Source: Trichoplax sp. H2
Taxonomy: Eukaryota > Placozoa > Uniplacotomia > Trichoplacea
DNA length: 64,000 nucleotides
Direction: 5' to 3'
Assembly (NCBI GenBank): GCA_003344405.1
Contig: NOWV01000092.1
Location: 1-64,000 of the forward strand
In this document: piece by piece, positions 25,934-39,200 of the stretch
How positions within the stretch are numbered: the first letter of the stretch is position 1
How the letters are laid out: every line of letters begins with the position of its first letter
Made by a program: the position numbers and the translations under genes
Notes under the pieces: generated by a model
Database searches by the model: none
Seen by the model: only the letters and a program-made list of their open reading frames with translations
Told to the model about the DNA's origin: nothing

Positions 25934-26925
25934 TTACCAAGTTTTCACCTATCAATTTTAAAACTATAATTAAGAATAGACTATGACACAGTAGTTCACA
26001 TTTCTTAATGCATATCATCAGTAGGCCTGATATAAATGCTACGTCTAGTCTCTAGTTTGCTTATAGTAAATGGTATTTACAATATGAAACCTCGTTCATG
26101 AGCATTATCTCAATGTCAGCCATTGCAAGCAAAAGTGCAGTTTGTAAAGCTACTTTCAATCACTAGATACCAAAATCTGATATTGCTATTATCATGGAAT
26201 AGTTTTAAAACTTATTGTAAAATTTTCTATAGCATATGCTACTTTTAACTCTTACGAGAACAATGAAATCTAGGTAATGTAGTAAATACTGGTGTAGTAA
26301 AAGTTGCAAAATCTAGAATGTCATAATCACACATTCTTACATCGAATGGTGGTGAACTAAGTCTAAAAATATTTTTTTGGATAGCTTTGATTTAAATCTG
26401 TCTATAGAATAACATCAAGTTTGATGAATAAAAATACCTTGGGATAGGCGTAACTTCTCTCTATAATTAATATGATTATATAGCCATTCAATCCAGTCAT
26501 CTCCATCTTCTACTATTTGCATTGTCCATACTATGATTAAATTCAAATTAAAGACAGAGTTGATTTTTCTCAAAATAATACTTTATCATAGTTGCTAAAT
26601 GGTATTTTAACGCCTTCTTAAGTAATAAGTTTAATAAAGTATTACATAAAACGGCAGATTCAGTTATATTGAAGCAAGAAGTTGTTTTATTTTAGAGAAA
26701 TATTCTTAATCGATGTAGCTCACCTTCATCTGACTGTGACTGATCAGTGATGGTAAATGATTCGAAATCGTTCTTATTAAAGAAAGACACACGATAATTT
26801 AGCGATATGATAACGTCAGCGGTGCATTTATTAATATTCTTACAATCGACAATGAATACATGTATAGGTATAAGAGAATCATCTAAACAATTTATATTTA
26901 CTGTTGATTCGGTGGCTTTGGTCAT
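25934..26925 (-). CDS. Unrecognised protein gene, about 160 residues, model incomplete
   Basis: The first exon (26724-26925) starts MTKATESTVNINCLDDSLIP and includes FIVDCKNINKCTADVIISLN and the acidic SQSDE. It joins in phase to 26438-26530 (WTMQIVEDGDDWIEWLYNHI, then NYREKLRLSQ). Two further likely exons are 26256-26362 (SPPFDVRMCDYDILDFATF, TLPRFHCS) and 26091-26152 (ALQTALLLAMADIEIMLMNE), which join each other in phase. A final exon may end at 25934 (VKTW, stop). The join between the second and third exons does not keep phase, so a microexon or a sequence error is likely. I recognise no family. Good donors and acceptors and protein-like composition argue it is a real gene. It is transcribed in the same direction as the two flanking genes. 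Confidence 0.5.
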
Positions 26926-27343
26926 AAGTTATTATGCCATGAAAACAACATTTTAATGTCACAGAACTGTATAACTATGGTATATCTAGTAGTTCATGGT
27001 ATAAGCATACGATAGCGAAACACCACAATTTGCTATACTACGCGGATAAAAAGAATTTTTACTACATAAGTAAGGATATGATATCGTATACCTCATCGGT
27101 AATTATGCAGTCCTGTAATAAAACTTGGTATTCTAAAAACAAACTCTTCTGTAAGAAATGAGATATGGATGAAAAGATCAATTAAATACCAAGTTGTAGT
27201 TAGAAAACATCCAGTGGAACTTTCACCTCTACGATTGAACATATAAGAATGGCCTTATCAAATATGATCATATAGCAACTATAGAAAAGGAAAATAGATC
27301 GAAAATATTGTCAAATCTGCCCCCCAAAAAAATCATAAATACG

Positions 27344-30140
27344 TTATTCCATTTTAGCATACCAATTTTGCTTTTTTAAAAATTTCAGAGTCTCACGATT
27401 TGGTTTACTGAGAATTCTTACGTATCCTTCTATAGTTAATTTTCCCAATCCTGTAAAAGCTAATGTTGAGAGCTTCTACAACAAATTAATAATGGAGCGA
27501 TAGTGTCCATCAACTGTTTTTATGACAATACTGATCAAAAGGATTATGTTAATCATCAATATTATTCTTATCGATCGGATATTAACTTACATTGGAGTCA
27601 ACTTCTATTCTTTTGATACCAAGATTTGATTTTCAAAAAAAATACGTGGGAATATTGAAGTTTTGTACATAGAGGTCAATTTATAAAAAATTAGACTATT
27701 TGTATCATATTTATAGCTCACATAGATATTAAAAAGTTGATTCTGGACATCGTTTGAACTTCTTCCATTGCACTTAGCACGCGTTCTGTAATTAGCTGTA
27801 AAGAAACAATAATGTACCACATTCTCATTCGGTAGCTGCTGCATTTTGTAGCTTAATGATAACTTAAGCATCTAGCCGTACAAGTTCTGCTTAATCAATC
27901 TAATGATAGTTTATAGTTTATATTTAATCTAGACCTTTAGTCACCAAGTAAACACACGTTCACAGTTCAGTTATTAACAAACGATTTTAATGACACCAGT
28001 AATCATAGATTACCACTACCAATTCCATTAATCAAGCAAAGACTAATGCTACAACATTTATATTTATTTTGTTTGGCGTTCCCTAACAATTGGATAGTAA
28101 TAAGCTATGGAAAATTTTGATATTCATTAAACTAGTGAGATAACGGATAACAGTTGCATCAATTTCTTGCAAAGATGAAATTACTGAGAAAGTAAATTAT
28201 AAGTACCCTTAGCAATTTATTTTATCAGAGTTAGAAATAGGATTCAATAAATAAAATAATAGAACATACCTTAATACATGATTTAGCACCAATCAGAGCA
28301 CTTTTTTCCAAATCATTCTTGGCCAAGTGGTACAATGCCTACGATAAGTTAACTTCTTCTTATACTAGAATTAGTTGTAAAAATACTCTTAAAACCAAAA
28401 TTGCATATACATACTTCGAAGACAATCGAATACAGTGTGAGTTGGTAGAGTGGGATAAACAAAATCTCTTTAAATGTTCTCACTTTAAAATGATAGGTAT
28501 TGCAGCACTTTAACCATTTCTGTTGAAAAACAGAGTTTGTTTGAAATTTTAAGAATATTTTAAGTGGATACGTTTAAAATTTTAAATCGATATATAAAAC
28601 TTGATAATTTCAACATTAATACTTGTATATAAGATATCAATACGTATTAATAGCTGAATAGAAAAAAATAAACACATTAGAGGCACAAATACTACCCCTA
28701 CAAAAGTTACAAGTATATACTATACCTGTATATGATAGTGGAATGCTTGTTCTTTGGTCTGTTATATAGTTACGAGTTAAAAGAATATTATGCTCAATCA
28801 ATGTATGAAGATCTGAGTAGTATTAACTCACTTCACGAAGTAGTAAAGATTGGATTTCGCCCCCATATTCAAAATAAATTTCGGTTTCCTTAATTGGACA
28901 CGAGATAAAAATATATCGTACAATTATTTTCAACAGCAGATGTAATAAGCATCAACTTTGATTTAAATCTCTACAAATAAGAGATTTTACATATACTATT
29001 TTATAGTCGACAATTTTGTAAGTATTATAGGACGACCGTCATTGAAGAGTCTATCATATCGAATACATGGTCGCAATCACTCATTTGTATTACCAATTTA
29101 CTAAATATTCTATGAGAAATATTTTGTAGGTTAGTCTCAGCATTTTGAATGAGGTCTAAAAGCTTGTAATGTTGTGATCTGAATTTCTGTTAGAGAGAAA
29201 AAGACTTCCATTAAAAAAAAAGACAGAGAAAATCTAAAATGAAGGAACTCTTAAGGCAGAAAGATCGAATTTATGTTAGATAGAAACAGCTTACATCTAA
29301 TATCATGTGGATATACTCTAGTTTAAATTCTTGCATTTGCTGTTGAGTAAAGATTTGATCAAAACACTAGATTGATGCAAAATAGGCTGTTATTACAGAG
29401 TCTTGTTTATGATTTGTTTTACGCGAGAATCCAGTAAAAACTGTCCAAGAAACAGAATTAGTACTTACTTCAAGGCAAACTTGGATAGAAAAGATTAAAT
29501 CTACTTCAGCATTTTGAAGGCTTGTAATAGCAATGCTTATACCGTCACTGATATGAAGTGGAGCCTAGGCATTATAAAACATAAATATATGAAGGGACAA
29601 AACCACTCGCAATCATTATTAAAGTTAGACTAGGTTATAGGAAAATACACCAAATATTTATGTGAGCATTTTTGAACTCGTTAGAACATTAGAGAAAGAT
29701 TGCCAATACTATCAGTATGAGATTTGTTAGGAAACCACAGTCTATTGGGTGCACTGCTGTAATAAAGAGTGACTATCTAAACTTTCTAGCCATCAAATTT
29801 TACGTAGTGATTTCGTATAACTGTATCTAAACTCTAAAGCATCATTCGAAAGGATGGTATAAATCATATCAATTCTCAGTTTCTACAATGCAATACGATG
29901 CAGAGAGTAATACTACAAAAATAAATCATGAGTATATACCGCGACTCTCGATGGAATATCCGGTGGAATGGACGTGATCTGCAAGGAAAGAAACGATATA
30001 TGTCAGCTTAAGGATAATTTCGCTTAATTGGTTAAAATCACTCACTGTGTAAGTAATCTACGTAGGTATGATCGAATTCGATTTACCTGATTTTCGGTTG
30101 GCAACGCAAATCGAACTTTTTTGGTTTTTGGTCTAGGCAT
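27344..30140 (-). CDS. Unrecognised protein gene, 210 residues, nine exons
   Basis: Exons 30087-30140, 29940-29978, 29469-29564, 29094-29186, 28832-28888, 28270-28338, 27722-27795, 27591-27609 and 27344-27475 join in frame to 210 residues. The start is basic (MPRPKTKKVRFALPTENQ), a possible nuclear-localisation signal. The middle is helical, with LQNAEVDLIFSIQVCLE and YKLLDLIQNAETNLQNISH, two segments that echo each other (LQNAE / IQNAE). EIYFEYGGEIQSLLLREALY and LITERVLSAMEEVQTMSRIN follow, and the tail is GLGKLTIEGYVRILSKPNRE. No transmembrane segment or signal peptide. The 19-nt exon 8 is the weakest part, though it restores phase exactly. I do not recognise the family; a small coiled-coil component of a nuclear or cytoskeletal complex is possible but unproven. 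Confidence 0.6.
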
Positions 30141-30669
30141 AGTCTGTATGCCTATAATGATTTATCGAAGATAACTAGAAAATCAGAACTGCTCTACGAT
30201 TAACTATACTTGCAATTTCTCAAGTAAAAGCGACTTTACTATTTCTATTCCGGTCCATAAATTGTAAGTGTTGCTTTATCAATTGGAGTTCATCCATTCG
30301 TCTTTGATCATGATCTATGGACGAATCAATAACTTTTTATACTTTGATGGAGTAATTACTACGTAAAAAACTATCAATAATAATAACGTTATTAATAATA
30401 ATAATTCCATCAGGCATTCGTGTCCTATATAGGCGATATCATTTATCCAAATACGGTAACTATAGTTATACTATAGGATATAATTCTTCGTTCTAAATTT
30501 ATTCTGTCCGCTAGCTCGTATATATGTATTTCTATCAGGAAAAGTAAACATCTCTATATTTAAAGATGAAAATAATCGCTACTTGATACTGTTTACTCGT
30601 GTGTTCTTAATTAGGTAAACGGAAAGTCTAATAATCAACAACGCTACTTGTTATTGATTACGCATCGAA

Positions 30670-31215
30670 CTAAGCTGTTTCTGTCCATTCTATTTTTTTC
30701 CCCATACTGCTCAAAGTTTCCGCGATTGTACGAATTTGATACAGCAGTGTCTAATAACTAATACTATTATAATTAACATGCAAACATGCAGTACTGCGTA
30801 TTAGCTTGTTAGCTTGTTGAAGATGGATATTTGGTTAGATTGGTCGATGCATAGATGCGATAAAGATTATCTGTCTACAACTCTTATAATCTCATTCACT
30901 TAGAACATACGCGTATGTGATTACTTTGCATAGCGAAATGAATAAGTTTAAAGCTATTTCAGTCCATCCTATTTTTTCCCTTACTACTCAAAATTTTCAC
31001 GGTTGTACGAATTTGATGTAGTAGTGTCTAACTACTACAATTATAATTAACATACAGTAGTACTACGTATTAGCTTATTAACTGGTTAAAGACAGCTATT
31101 TGGCTAGATTGGCGCATGGCTTAGATTCGATAAAGATTATTTGTCTACGACTCTCATAGTCTTATTCATTTAGAACACACGTGTATATGATTACTTTACC
31201 TAGCGAAACGATGAG
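30670..31215. repeat. Diverged tandem duplication, about 278-bp period
   Basis: Two copies share tcc(a/t)(t/c)(t/c)ctattttttccc, ttgtacgaatttgat, attataattaacat and gataaagattat(c/t)tgtct, starting at about 30672 and 30950. Non-coding. Confidence 0.85.
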
Positions 31216-31759
31216 TACATAATCGTACAGTCTTAATAAATGGAATTGAATAAATAAAACAGTTACTGGCGATGCAAAGAAAACTGGAATGGAAGGGTAA
31301 TACCAACGCATTCACACAAATCGTCAATTTCCTTCATATTTACAATAATGATTCGAGAGTGATGACTAGTATATTATACAATGTATATTCCTTTACTACT
31401 CATTCGATTCTAGTCAGTCAACTCATCAGGGCTGCAGTTAGTAGTTGTTAATTACCGGTAATCATAAGTAATTATAATTGCTTGAGAAGTCTAAGCACCA
31501 TCATGTGCGCTGTTTGATTTAGTTACGTTCAGCAGCGAGATCCATCGTGATCTATATCGTCTCAGTTAGACCGTAAGGTCAAATAATATTCAACGTCGTT
31601 TTAGATCATGACTTGGTCTCAAATAAAGAGTAACTTAGGACTAACAGATATCGGTTAGGTATTGATTATTTGTGTAGAAGTAGTCCAATTAGTATATTAG
31701 TCGGAGTACCTCGAGAATTTCCTGCATCTACGGATGAATTAGTTCTCATACAATACGTT

Positions 31760-32475
31760 AAATATACTGAATGGTAACAGTGTTCTATCCGTATATTATG
31801 GATAAGGAAATTCCATATGTGTGCATTTACAATTCAGTATTTCCTAAATATTTGGAACATTTTTTCAAGAGGATAACTTGTATAATTATTCTCGGCTTGC
31901 TGCTTGATATTGTTCATTGTTGTGCTGAAGAACGTGAGAAAGTTTTCTACTTACGTAGTGGTATACTGGTAGCGATCTCAGTCTGTGGATCGAATTATGC
32001 GTTGCATTCCTATGTCATGGATAAGAAAATTCAACCTCTATAGATTTCTTCGATATTTAGTTATTTCCCCGACAGCGATTGACTAGATCGCTTCTTGGTA
32101 TTCATTGTTGTACTGAAGGATGCAAATAAGTCTTGTGCCTATGCTAGTGGCAATCTCAGTCTGCGGATCGAATTATTCAGCATAAGAGCCCGTATGCACA
32201 TCCAATTAGACAGCGTACTCGTACTGTATGTCATGGATAAAGAAAATTCGACGTCCATATACTGTAGTTACGATTATTTCCTGAATATTTACAATATTTA
32301 TTGAAGAGTGATGACTTTATTCTGTCATGGACGGCTTAGTTCTGTGTATTATTTCTTTAAGCAGGCAGGGATCAAATACTGCAATCTACTAGTACTACTT
32401 ACAGTCTTGCACTATGTCATGAGTAAGAAAATTCGCCATCCGCATATTTACGGAGAATTACAATGATAGTCTCCA
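31760..32475. repeat. Degenerate tandem repeat, about 200-bp period, four copies
   Basis: The core (t/c)atgg ataa(g/a)(g/a)aaattc followed by a TTTCCTAAATATTT-like block recurs near 31798, 32015, 32231 and 32417. The open frames at 31771-32043 and 32095-32304 run through these units but share no aligned reading frame, so they are not accepted as genes. Confidence 0.7.
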
Positions 32476-33317
32476 TTGGAGGGTCAGATTAGTGAATAAA
32501 CATAGGCTGTTTTCTTTTTTTGTAGCTGATTTTATTGTTCCTATTTGCTTCTTTTTATTTATTGGCTTGTATTGATCTGATATTCAATCTTAATAGAGGA
32601 GCAAAAACAATTTGTACACTATTATAACAGCATTGATATGATATTCTGATTGGGAGAGATTGACAGTATATCTACTGCCAAATTTAAGTGTTATAATCAT
32701 TGTAAGTCATGTCCGTAGAGCAACATTAGACAGGGCTTTTTACGTTCCCCACTGAGGCTCTTTAATCGCTTTGTTCTAGTGCTAAGATATTTGCCTACTA
32801 AACCTGTATAGAATGGCTTCATTTCTCTCGAATACGTACCTATCAGTGAGTAATGAGAAGGACACAGATATACGCCACCATAAGCAGCCTAGAGCAGGAA
32901 CTTTTATTCGAGAAAATTCTCAATTCTCCTTCAAGTCTCTGTCTAGAGCCCCTCTGAGAGCAAAGACCTGCAAAACACTCTGAGGTGTATTCTTGCAACA
33001 AGCAGGCACTAGAGTACTGAACTAAAGAACTGAGTAAATAATCACATCTACTACCATAAACATGTAAGATAAGCATATATGATATAGTACTGGATGGATA
33101 TGGATTACTTTCTGACGAAAAGATAGAGCTGAGATTGAATACTATGATCGAAATAAAGCCTCAATCGTAATAAAGTATCTACTATAAGTCAATCAAGTAT
33201 TTCCATTTTTGATTCTACAGTATTCAGTATACCCAATGTCGTCCTGTTACTGTCTATTAGCCTATTCATTTGTTCTTTCTAGTAAAAGTAAACTACCAGT
33301 CCAACTATGCCATGGCT

Positions 33318-34400
33318 GATTAGTGACCATAGGGCACTTTTCCAGCTCGTCTAGCTTACTTTTCTACAGTATTTTCAACATATGCAAGCAGTGATTGGAT
33401 TTATTTTTCTCCTCTTTTGCTACCCTATTTGTTTTGATGGCGTTAACTACCATCCAATTCCACCACGGCCGAATAGTGATGATAGGGCACTATTTCAGCT
33501 CGTCTAGCTTACTTTTCTACAGTATTTTCAACATGAGCAAGCAGCGATTTGATTTATTTTTGGCCTTTTTTGTTTTGATGACGTAAACTACCATCCAATT
33601 CCACCACGGCCGATTAGTGATGATAGGGCACTATTTCAGCTCGTCTAGCTTACTTTTCTACAGTATTTTCAACATATGCAAGCAGCGATTGGATTTATTT
33701 TTCGCCTCTTTAGCTACCCTATTTGTTTTGATGGCGTTAACTACCATCCAATTCCACCACGGTCGATCAGTGATGATAGGACACTATTTCAGCTCGTCTA
33801 GCTTACTTTTCTACAGTATTTTTAACATGAGCAAGCAGCGATTGGATTTATTTTGGCCTCTTTTGCTACCCTATTTGTTTTGATGGCGTTAACTACCATC
33901 CAATTCCACTACGGCCCGATCAGTGATGAACCAGCAGTCCAGTTCCACCATGGCCGATCAGTGATGATAGGACACTATTTCAGCTCGTCTAGCTTACTTT
34001 TCTACAGTATTTTCAACATGAGCAAGCAGCGATTGGATTTATTTTTGGCCTTTTTTTGTTTTGATGACGTTAACTACCATCCAATTCCACCATGGCCGAT
34101 TAGTGATGATAGGACACTTTTTCAGCTCGTCTAGCTTACTTTTCTACAGTATTTTTAACATGAGCAAGCCGCGATTGGATTTATTTTTCCCCTCTTTAAC
34201 TACCCTATTTGTTTTGATGGCGTTAACTACCATTCAATGCCACTACGGCCCGATCAGTGATGAACCAGCAGTCCAGTTTCACCATGGCCGATCAGTGATG
34301 ATAGGGCACTTTTTCAGCTCGTCTAGCTTACTTTTCTACAGTATTTTCAACATGAGCAAGCAGCGATTGGATTTAGTTTTGGCCTTTTTTGCTGCCGCAT
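33318..34400. repeat. Seven-copy tandem repeat, 140/153/191-bp units
   Basis: The string cagctcgtctagcttac recurs at about 33343, 33496, 33636, 33790, 33981, 34123 and 34314. Spacings are 153, 140, 154, 191, 142 and 191 bp. The short units lack a piece around tttgctaccctattt, and the long ones gain a second cgatcagtgatga block. Copies are very similar, so the array is recent. It gives open frames reading SSSSLLFYSIFN many times, but unit lengths that are not multiples of three break the frame. Confidence 0.95.
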
Positions 34401-34689
34401 TTGTTTTGATGACGTTATCATTTTTGGAGGGGATTTTGAATCTGGTGATGAAATGGAGCGGAATGCAAGGTAAATAGAGTAGAAAAAGTAGAGCAGCAGG
34501 GTATTGATTGCGACACTTGATATAGTTTTCATTGCCTTGCCGTATGATGGAATTCAATAACGTCATGAACTCTAAATAGAGTAGTACTCAAGCAGATTGA
34601 GTGGTAAATTATTGCAGTGCACAAACTGCATACGAAATGCTGTAGCAGGAAGTAGAACTTGAGTGATTGGACTGCTGAAAAATGTCATT

Positions 34690-35990
34690 CGCGGACACGA
34701 GTGCAAAAGTCAATTGCCGCACGACAATACTAACGCGTTGCATTGTGCAATTGATCATGTCACCCTTTAGCCACAACATGTCTGTCATGGCAGCCGCTTG
34801 ATGAGGCCATCTTCAGGATAGTACAATCAAGCAGCAAACTAGCTTAGCTTACACTTTTGGCCATCAACAGTTGGTTACTGATAGTTCTTGCGTAGTAGTC
34901 TCTTTCATTCGTATTTTAGTCGCTTAATATTATTCAGTTAGTTTAGTCAGTGCTCATTCTGTGTATGTCATCCGATCGTGCAATCGCTTGAGAAGTAATG
35001 TTCGTCCTGTCTCAGGTGATATTATTTCTGCACTGTACTATACTGTAGAGTAGCGGAGAAGCGAACATGTCATGTCACCCTTTATTTGGCCAAAACCTAT
35101 CTGCAATGATTGCCACTTGATTAGGCCATATTTAGGATGGGTTAAGCAAGTAGCCAAATAGTTCAGTTTGCACTTTTGGCCATATTATCCAGTTAGTTTA
35201 GCTCATTCTGTGTATGCCATCCGATCGTACAATCGCAAATTGCTTGAGAAGTAATATGAGTCACTGTCTTAGGTGACATTATTTCTGCACTGTACAATAC
35301 TCTACATGTGTATATTACACTATTATCGAGGTGAAAAAATCCAAAGGGAATGTCACCCTTTAGGGCGAACGCGTCTGCAATGACTACTACTTTATGAGGC
35401 GATATTCAATCAAGCAGCAAGATAGTTCAGCTTGCACTTTCTGGCCATCAACAGTTATTGATAGTCACTGAGTAGTAGTCTCTTTCATTGGTGTTTTAGT
35501 CGTTGTTAAGCATAGTTGCTGAACATTATTCAGTTTGTCGGTGCTCATTCTGCGCAGTCATTCGATCGGACAATTGCTTTGAGAGGTCATGTTAACACCA
35601 CGGTCTTGGGTGACATTATTTCTGCACTGTACTCTACTGTACAGTATGATAAAAGGGAAAAAAATCCAACGGGTAATGTCACTCTTTGATGGATGACGTA
35701 TCTGTTCTAGACTGCAACTGGCACTTTATTAGGCAATATTCATTCATGGTGGTTGAATCCAGTAGGAAAATAGTCCGCTTGCACTTTCGGCCATCAACAC
35801 TTATTGATTGTCGCTGAGTAGTAGTCTCTTTCATTGGTGTTTCAGTCGTTTTAACTCTTATTTAGTCAGTGAGTTACTTAATGGTCATTCTGTGTCGTAG
35901 CCATCCGATCGTACAATCGCTTGAGAAGTAATGTTAGCCATTGCCTTCAAGGGGGTGACATCATTTCTGCATTTAGTCAGTACTGCAGAA
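34690..35990. repeat. Four-copy tandem repeat, about 260-345-bp units
   Basis: Shared blocks are gtcaccctttag, cacttt(t/c)ggccatcaacag, gtagtagtctctttcatt, gctcattctgtg and att(a)tttctgcactgta. The last recurs at about 35027, 35284, 35621 and 35966. The segment just after ctgcactgTA differs between units in TA-N3-TA steps (see findings). Confidence 0.9.
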
Positions 35991-36010
35991 GGGGAAAAAG
36001 TCCAACGGCT

Positions 36011-36045
36011 ACAGTACAGTGTACTGTACAGTCCACTAAGTACAG
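36011..36045. repeat. TA-CAG/CTG-TA array upstream of the tetraspanin
   Basis: Contains TACAGTACAGTGTACTGTAC followed by AGTCC. It lies about 200 bp before the tetraspanin ATG, within what may be its promoter. Confidence 0.8.
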
Positions 36046-36240
36046 TGCTATTGGACAAGTGATTATAGTAGGGTGTATCATACATGCATTCAAGCGCATA
36101 CAATACACCAGTTAAATAGACGACTACAAAAAACTGTATACTTGTCATTCTACAGTACAAAGCGGCATTGTATAAAAGTACTTTAGCAAGCAACAATTTC
36201 CTTTTTCAAAGCAAAAGTGGAGACAGTCCTGAATTTCAAA

Positions 36241-39200
36241 ATGGCTAATTTCCCTTACAGCTGCGTTCGAAATAGCTTAGGAGCGTTAAATGTACTCTAT
36301 ATGGTAGGTTGTTTTCGACTAGAGGTTAATGATTGATGGTTGTCAACATGATGGATAGCGTAATAATGTCTCTTGCTGTTAATAAACTACCAAAAGGTGT
36401 TGATTTGAACACGATGAGTCATGGTGTCGAATGGCGACAATCATCATCAAGTGGATTGTATTCAGGGGATAACGGCTACATTAGCAAGTTTCCATCATTG
36501 ACTACTATCCTTTACGTCTTCTATCTTTCAGTATGATTCTCTCACTCTTTATGCATTGATTGATGGTAGCAACGACTTGATGCGATGTAGCCAAATAGGC
36601 CATAGATAATCATCAATTAGACATCATTACTACAGTAGCGATGACATAATTGCTTTCGACGATGGAGAACATGCCGACTGTACAGTACTGGAGAAGAAAT
36701 GATGAATAGGATTGTACACTAGTATTCTCTCTTCGCCATACATTCATTTTTCTCTTAGCTTTCTTCCAATGCAACATTATAGAGGTAAAAAAACAGTCTA
36801 CACTTCCGTGCTAGCAGGCCACTCTTGTAGTTGACTAGACGTACAGTAGTAGTCCAATAGACTGGAGACAATCGTTTTCTGTAGGAGCGCGTAATGAGAT
36901 TAGAAATGGAGAGAACACCGGCTATCGAAGAAATCGACATCCATGGATCAACGACTAGAATTCTCTTCTCTATCGATTAATTTCTCTTGACGGCAGCAAC
37001 TACTTTTGCTAGATGTAACGCAATATACCGCAGATTATTATTTTATACAGTCAGTGTTGTAACAATTCCTGAATTGCTTTCCGTTAGGGAGAAAATGCCT
37101 AGTATCGACATCAATTTTGATAAACGGCTGTTCTTTTCTCTTCTCTAAAAATGATGGGTTAATTTTCTCTTATTGGTAGTAACTAGACGTACTAGCGTAT
37201 TCTACCGTACATTTTGTGTCTAGAGGTAGCATAGATACTGTGTCATACCGTAGCGATGAGATGGTTACTTTTGTTCTAAAGAGAATAAGAACTGTACAAG
37301 AGATCCATCCAAATGGATATAAATTGATAAATGATGTAATGATTTTTTCAATATTCTTTCTACAATTATATATAGATCATTGGCCTAGTCATCTTAGGCG
37401 TAGCGGGTTATGCTCGTGGTGTTGCAAAATTTACAAGCTTAGCAGCTTTAGGAGCTCTAGTCGCTGTTGGCGTCATTTTACTCCTCATCGCCATTATTGG
37501 TTTTGTTGCAGCTATTAAACACCATCAAATTTTACTTTTTATGGTATCCAAAATCAATATTAGCGACCGCAATCGTTACGTGTCTAGTAGACATAACCTT
37601 TATACTCAGTAAATGATGAAATCTCCTACTAATGTTTTTGAAATAATCCACAATGCACTTGATAATTTGACATTGGAAACAATTGTTTCGCTAGAAAGTA
37701 CAATGCCCAATTAATATTCGTTTCATTGCTTTTTGTTTATGTGCAGGATAGCCAGTTTGTTCTTGATTTGATAAGTTATAAGTATGTTCCTAGATAATCC
37801 AACTTTTCCATAGTATCTACTGCACATTACTGTAGTAATGTAGTTTAGCCCACTGCATAATTTCGTCAGTTTAACGACGTCGATATTGTACAGAATTACA
37901 ACAAGAATCTCACTACAGCCAAGTTATTATTCTTACTTTACTGTTGACGAGACTGGAAATGATAGCTATAAATCCTCCATGCATTTCTCATCATATGACT
38001 CTTGAATGATTTTGATACAAATTAGCCAAGTTACGTTAATTATCTTTGGAAAATGACAGAGTCAAAATCTTACTGTAGATAACCCAATTCTGTTATTTTA
38101 GATAAGATTTTAGAAAAATCCGAGTAGTCTTGTAGAATAAAATTAACGTAAAAAGGTGAATAATAGCTGATTTGATGCTACACATATTGACCGTACCTCA
38201 CTACTCAAGCTAACGGGTTAAGATATTCAAATGATCAAACAACCATTGAATAGCTTAACTTAACTTAATCACAATACAAATAAAGTACCATTAAGTTAAA
38301 AATACGTTACTATTCACTCATATTGTATAGGACTTATTGTATGCTTAGAATCAAAATAGAACTGATTTTTTGGGTAAACTTTCAAATGCTTTTACTAATT
38401 AATATTAGCAGGTACTGTAGTCGCAAGTACCTGCAAATAGTTGTAGTACACTTTTCGCACAAATCAGTTCTTCATACTTTATTGAATACCAATTGGTATC
38501 GGCCATTCTGAAATAGACGTAATTATCCACATTTGCATCTACTTGCAGATCCCCGCTTTAAAACTAGATGCGTACTCTTTTGCCTGATTGACGCCATATA
38601 CAGTAATTATGCATTGAATAGGGTAGTATAGATTATGCCTAATAATTACATAAAAATCAATTCTACTGCTTTGCTATACAATAAATGGTCAATTTAGTAG
38701 GTGCAACTGATTGTACTGGTGTAGTACACAAGTGCACCTGTGTTTGGCTCAGTCAAGATGGTAGCCTTCAAAAAATGTAGGCTTTTACAGTATCATGTAA
38801 AACTATTTTCAATCTAATATTTAGTAATACAGTACACTACAGTTGGGGAAAGAGTTAGTTACTTGTATTATTCTCTATAAATTGTTATTCCATCAACTCA
38901 TTATCATTACCCTTGCGATCAATTAAAATCATGCTGTATACTTTTTTCCCTTAACACTTGCTTTTGCTTACTCTCAGTACATGATCTTCATGTCATTACT
39001 GTTTATCATCGATTTCGCAATCTCCATCGCTGCATTGGCGTTGAACCAACAGCAACAGAAGGATCTGCTCAGTAAGGCTTACGATGGTCTTACCCCTGAA
39101 GACAAAACAGCGTTACACAACCGTCTCAAATGTTGTGGATTTAACAATAGCACCAATATTGATTGCCCGTCTGTTAGTATTGTATTTAATTAATATTGTT

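Larger units (their letters stand above)
30141..36240. other. Six-kilobase gene-poor region made of several tandem repeats
   Basis: No gene recognised between the unknown gene at 30140 and the tetraspanin at 36241. At least four separate repeat families occupy most of it and are listed individually. The longer open frames here run through repeats and shift frame from unit to unit. Confidence 0.6.

Noticed and set aside
28319-28513. Plus-strand open frame of 64 codons
   Set aside because: It overlaps, on the opposite strand, an exon and intron of the gene at 27344-30140 and has no resemblance to a known protein.
31771-32304. Two open frames of 90 and 69 codons
   Set aside because: Both run through the 200-bp degenerate repeat, and the repeat copies are not in the same reading frame.
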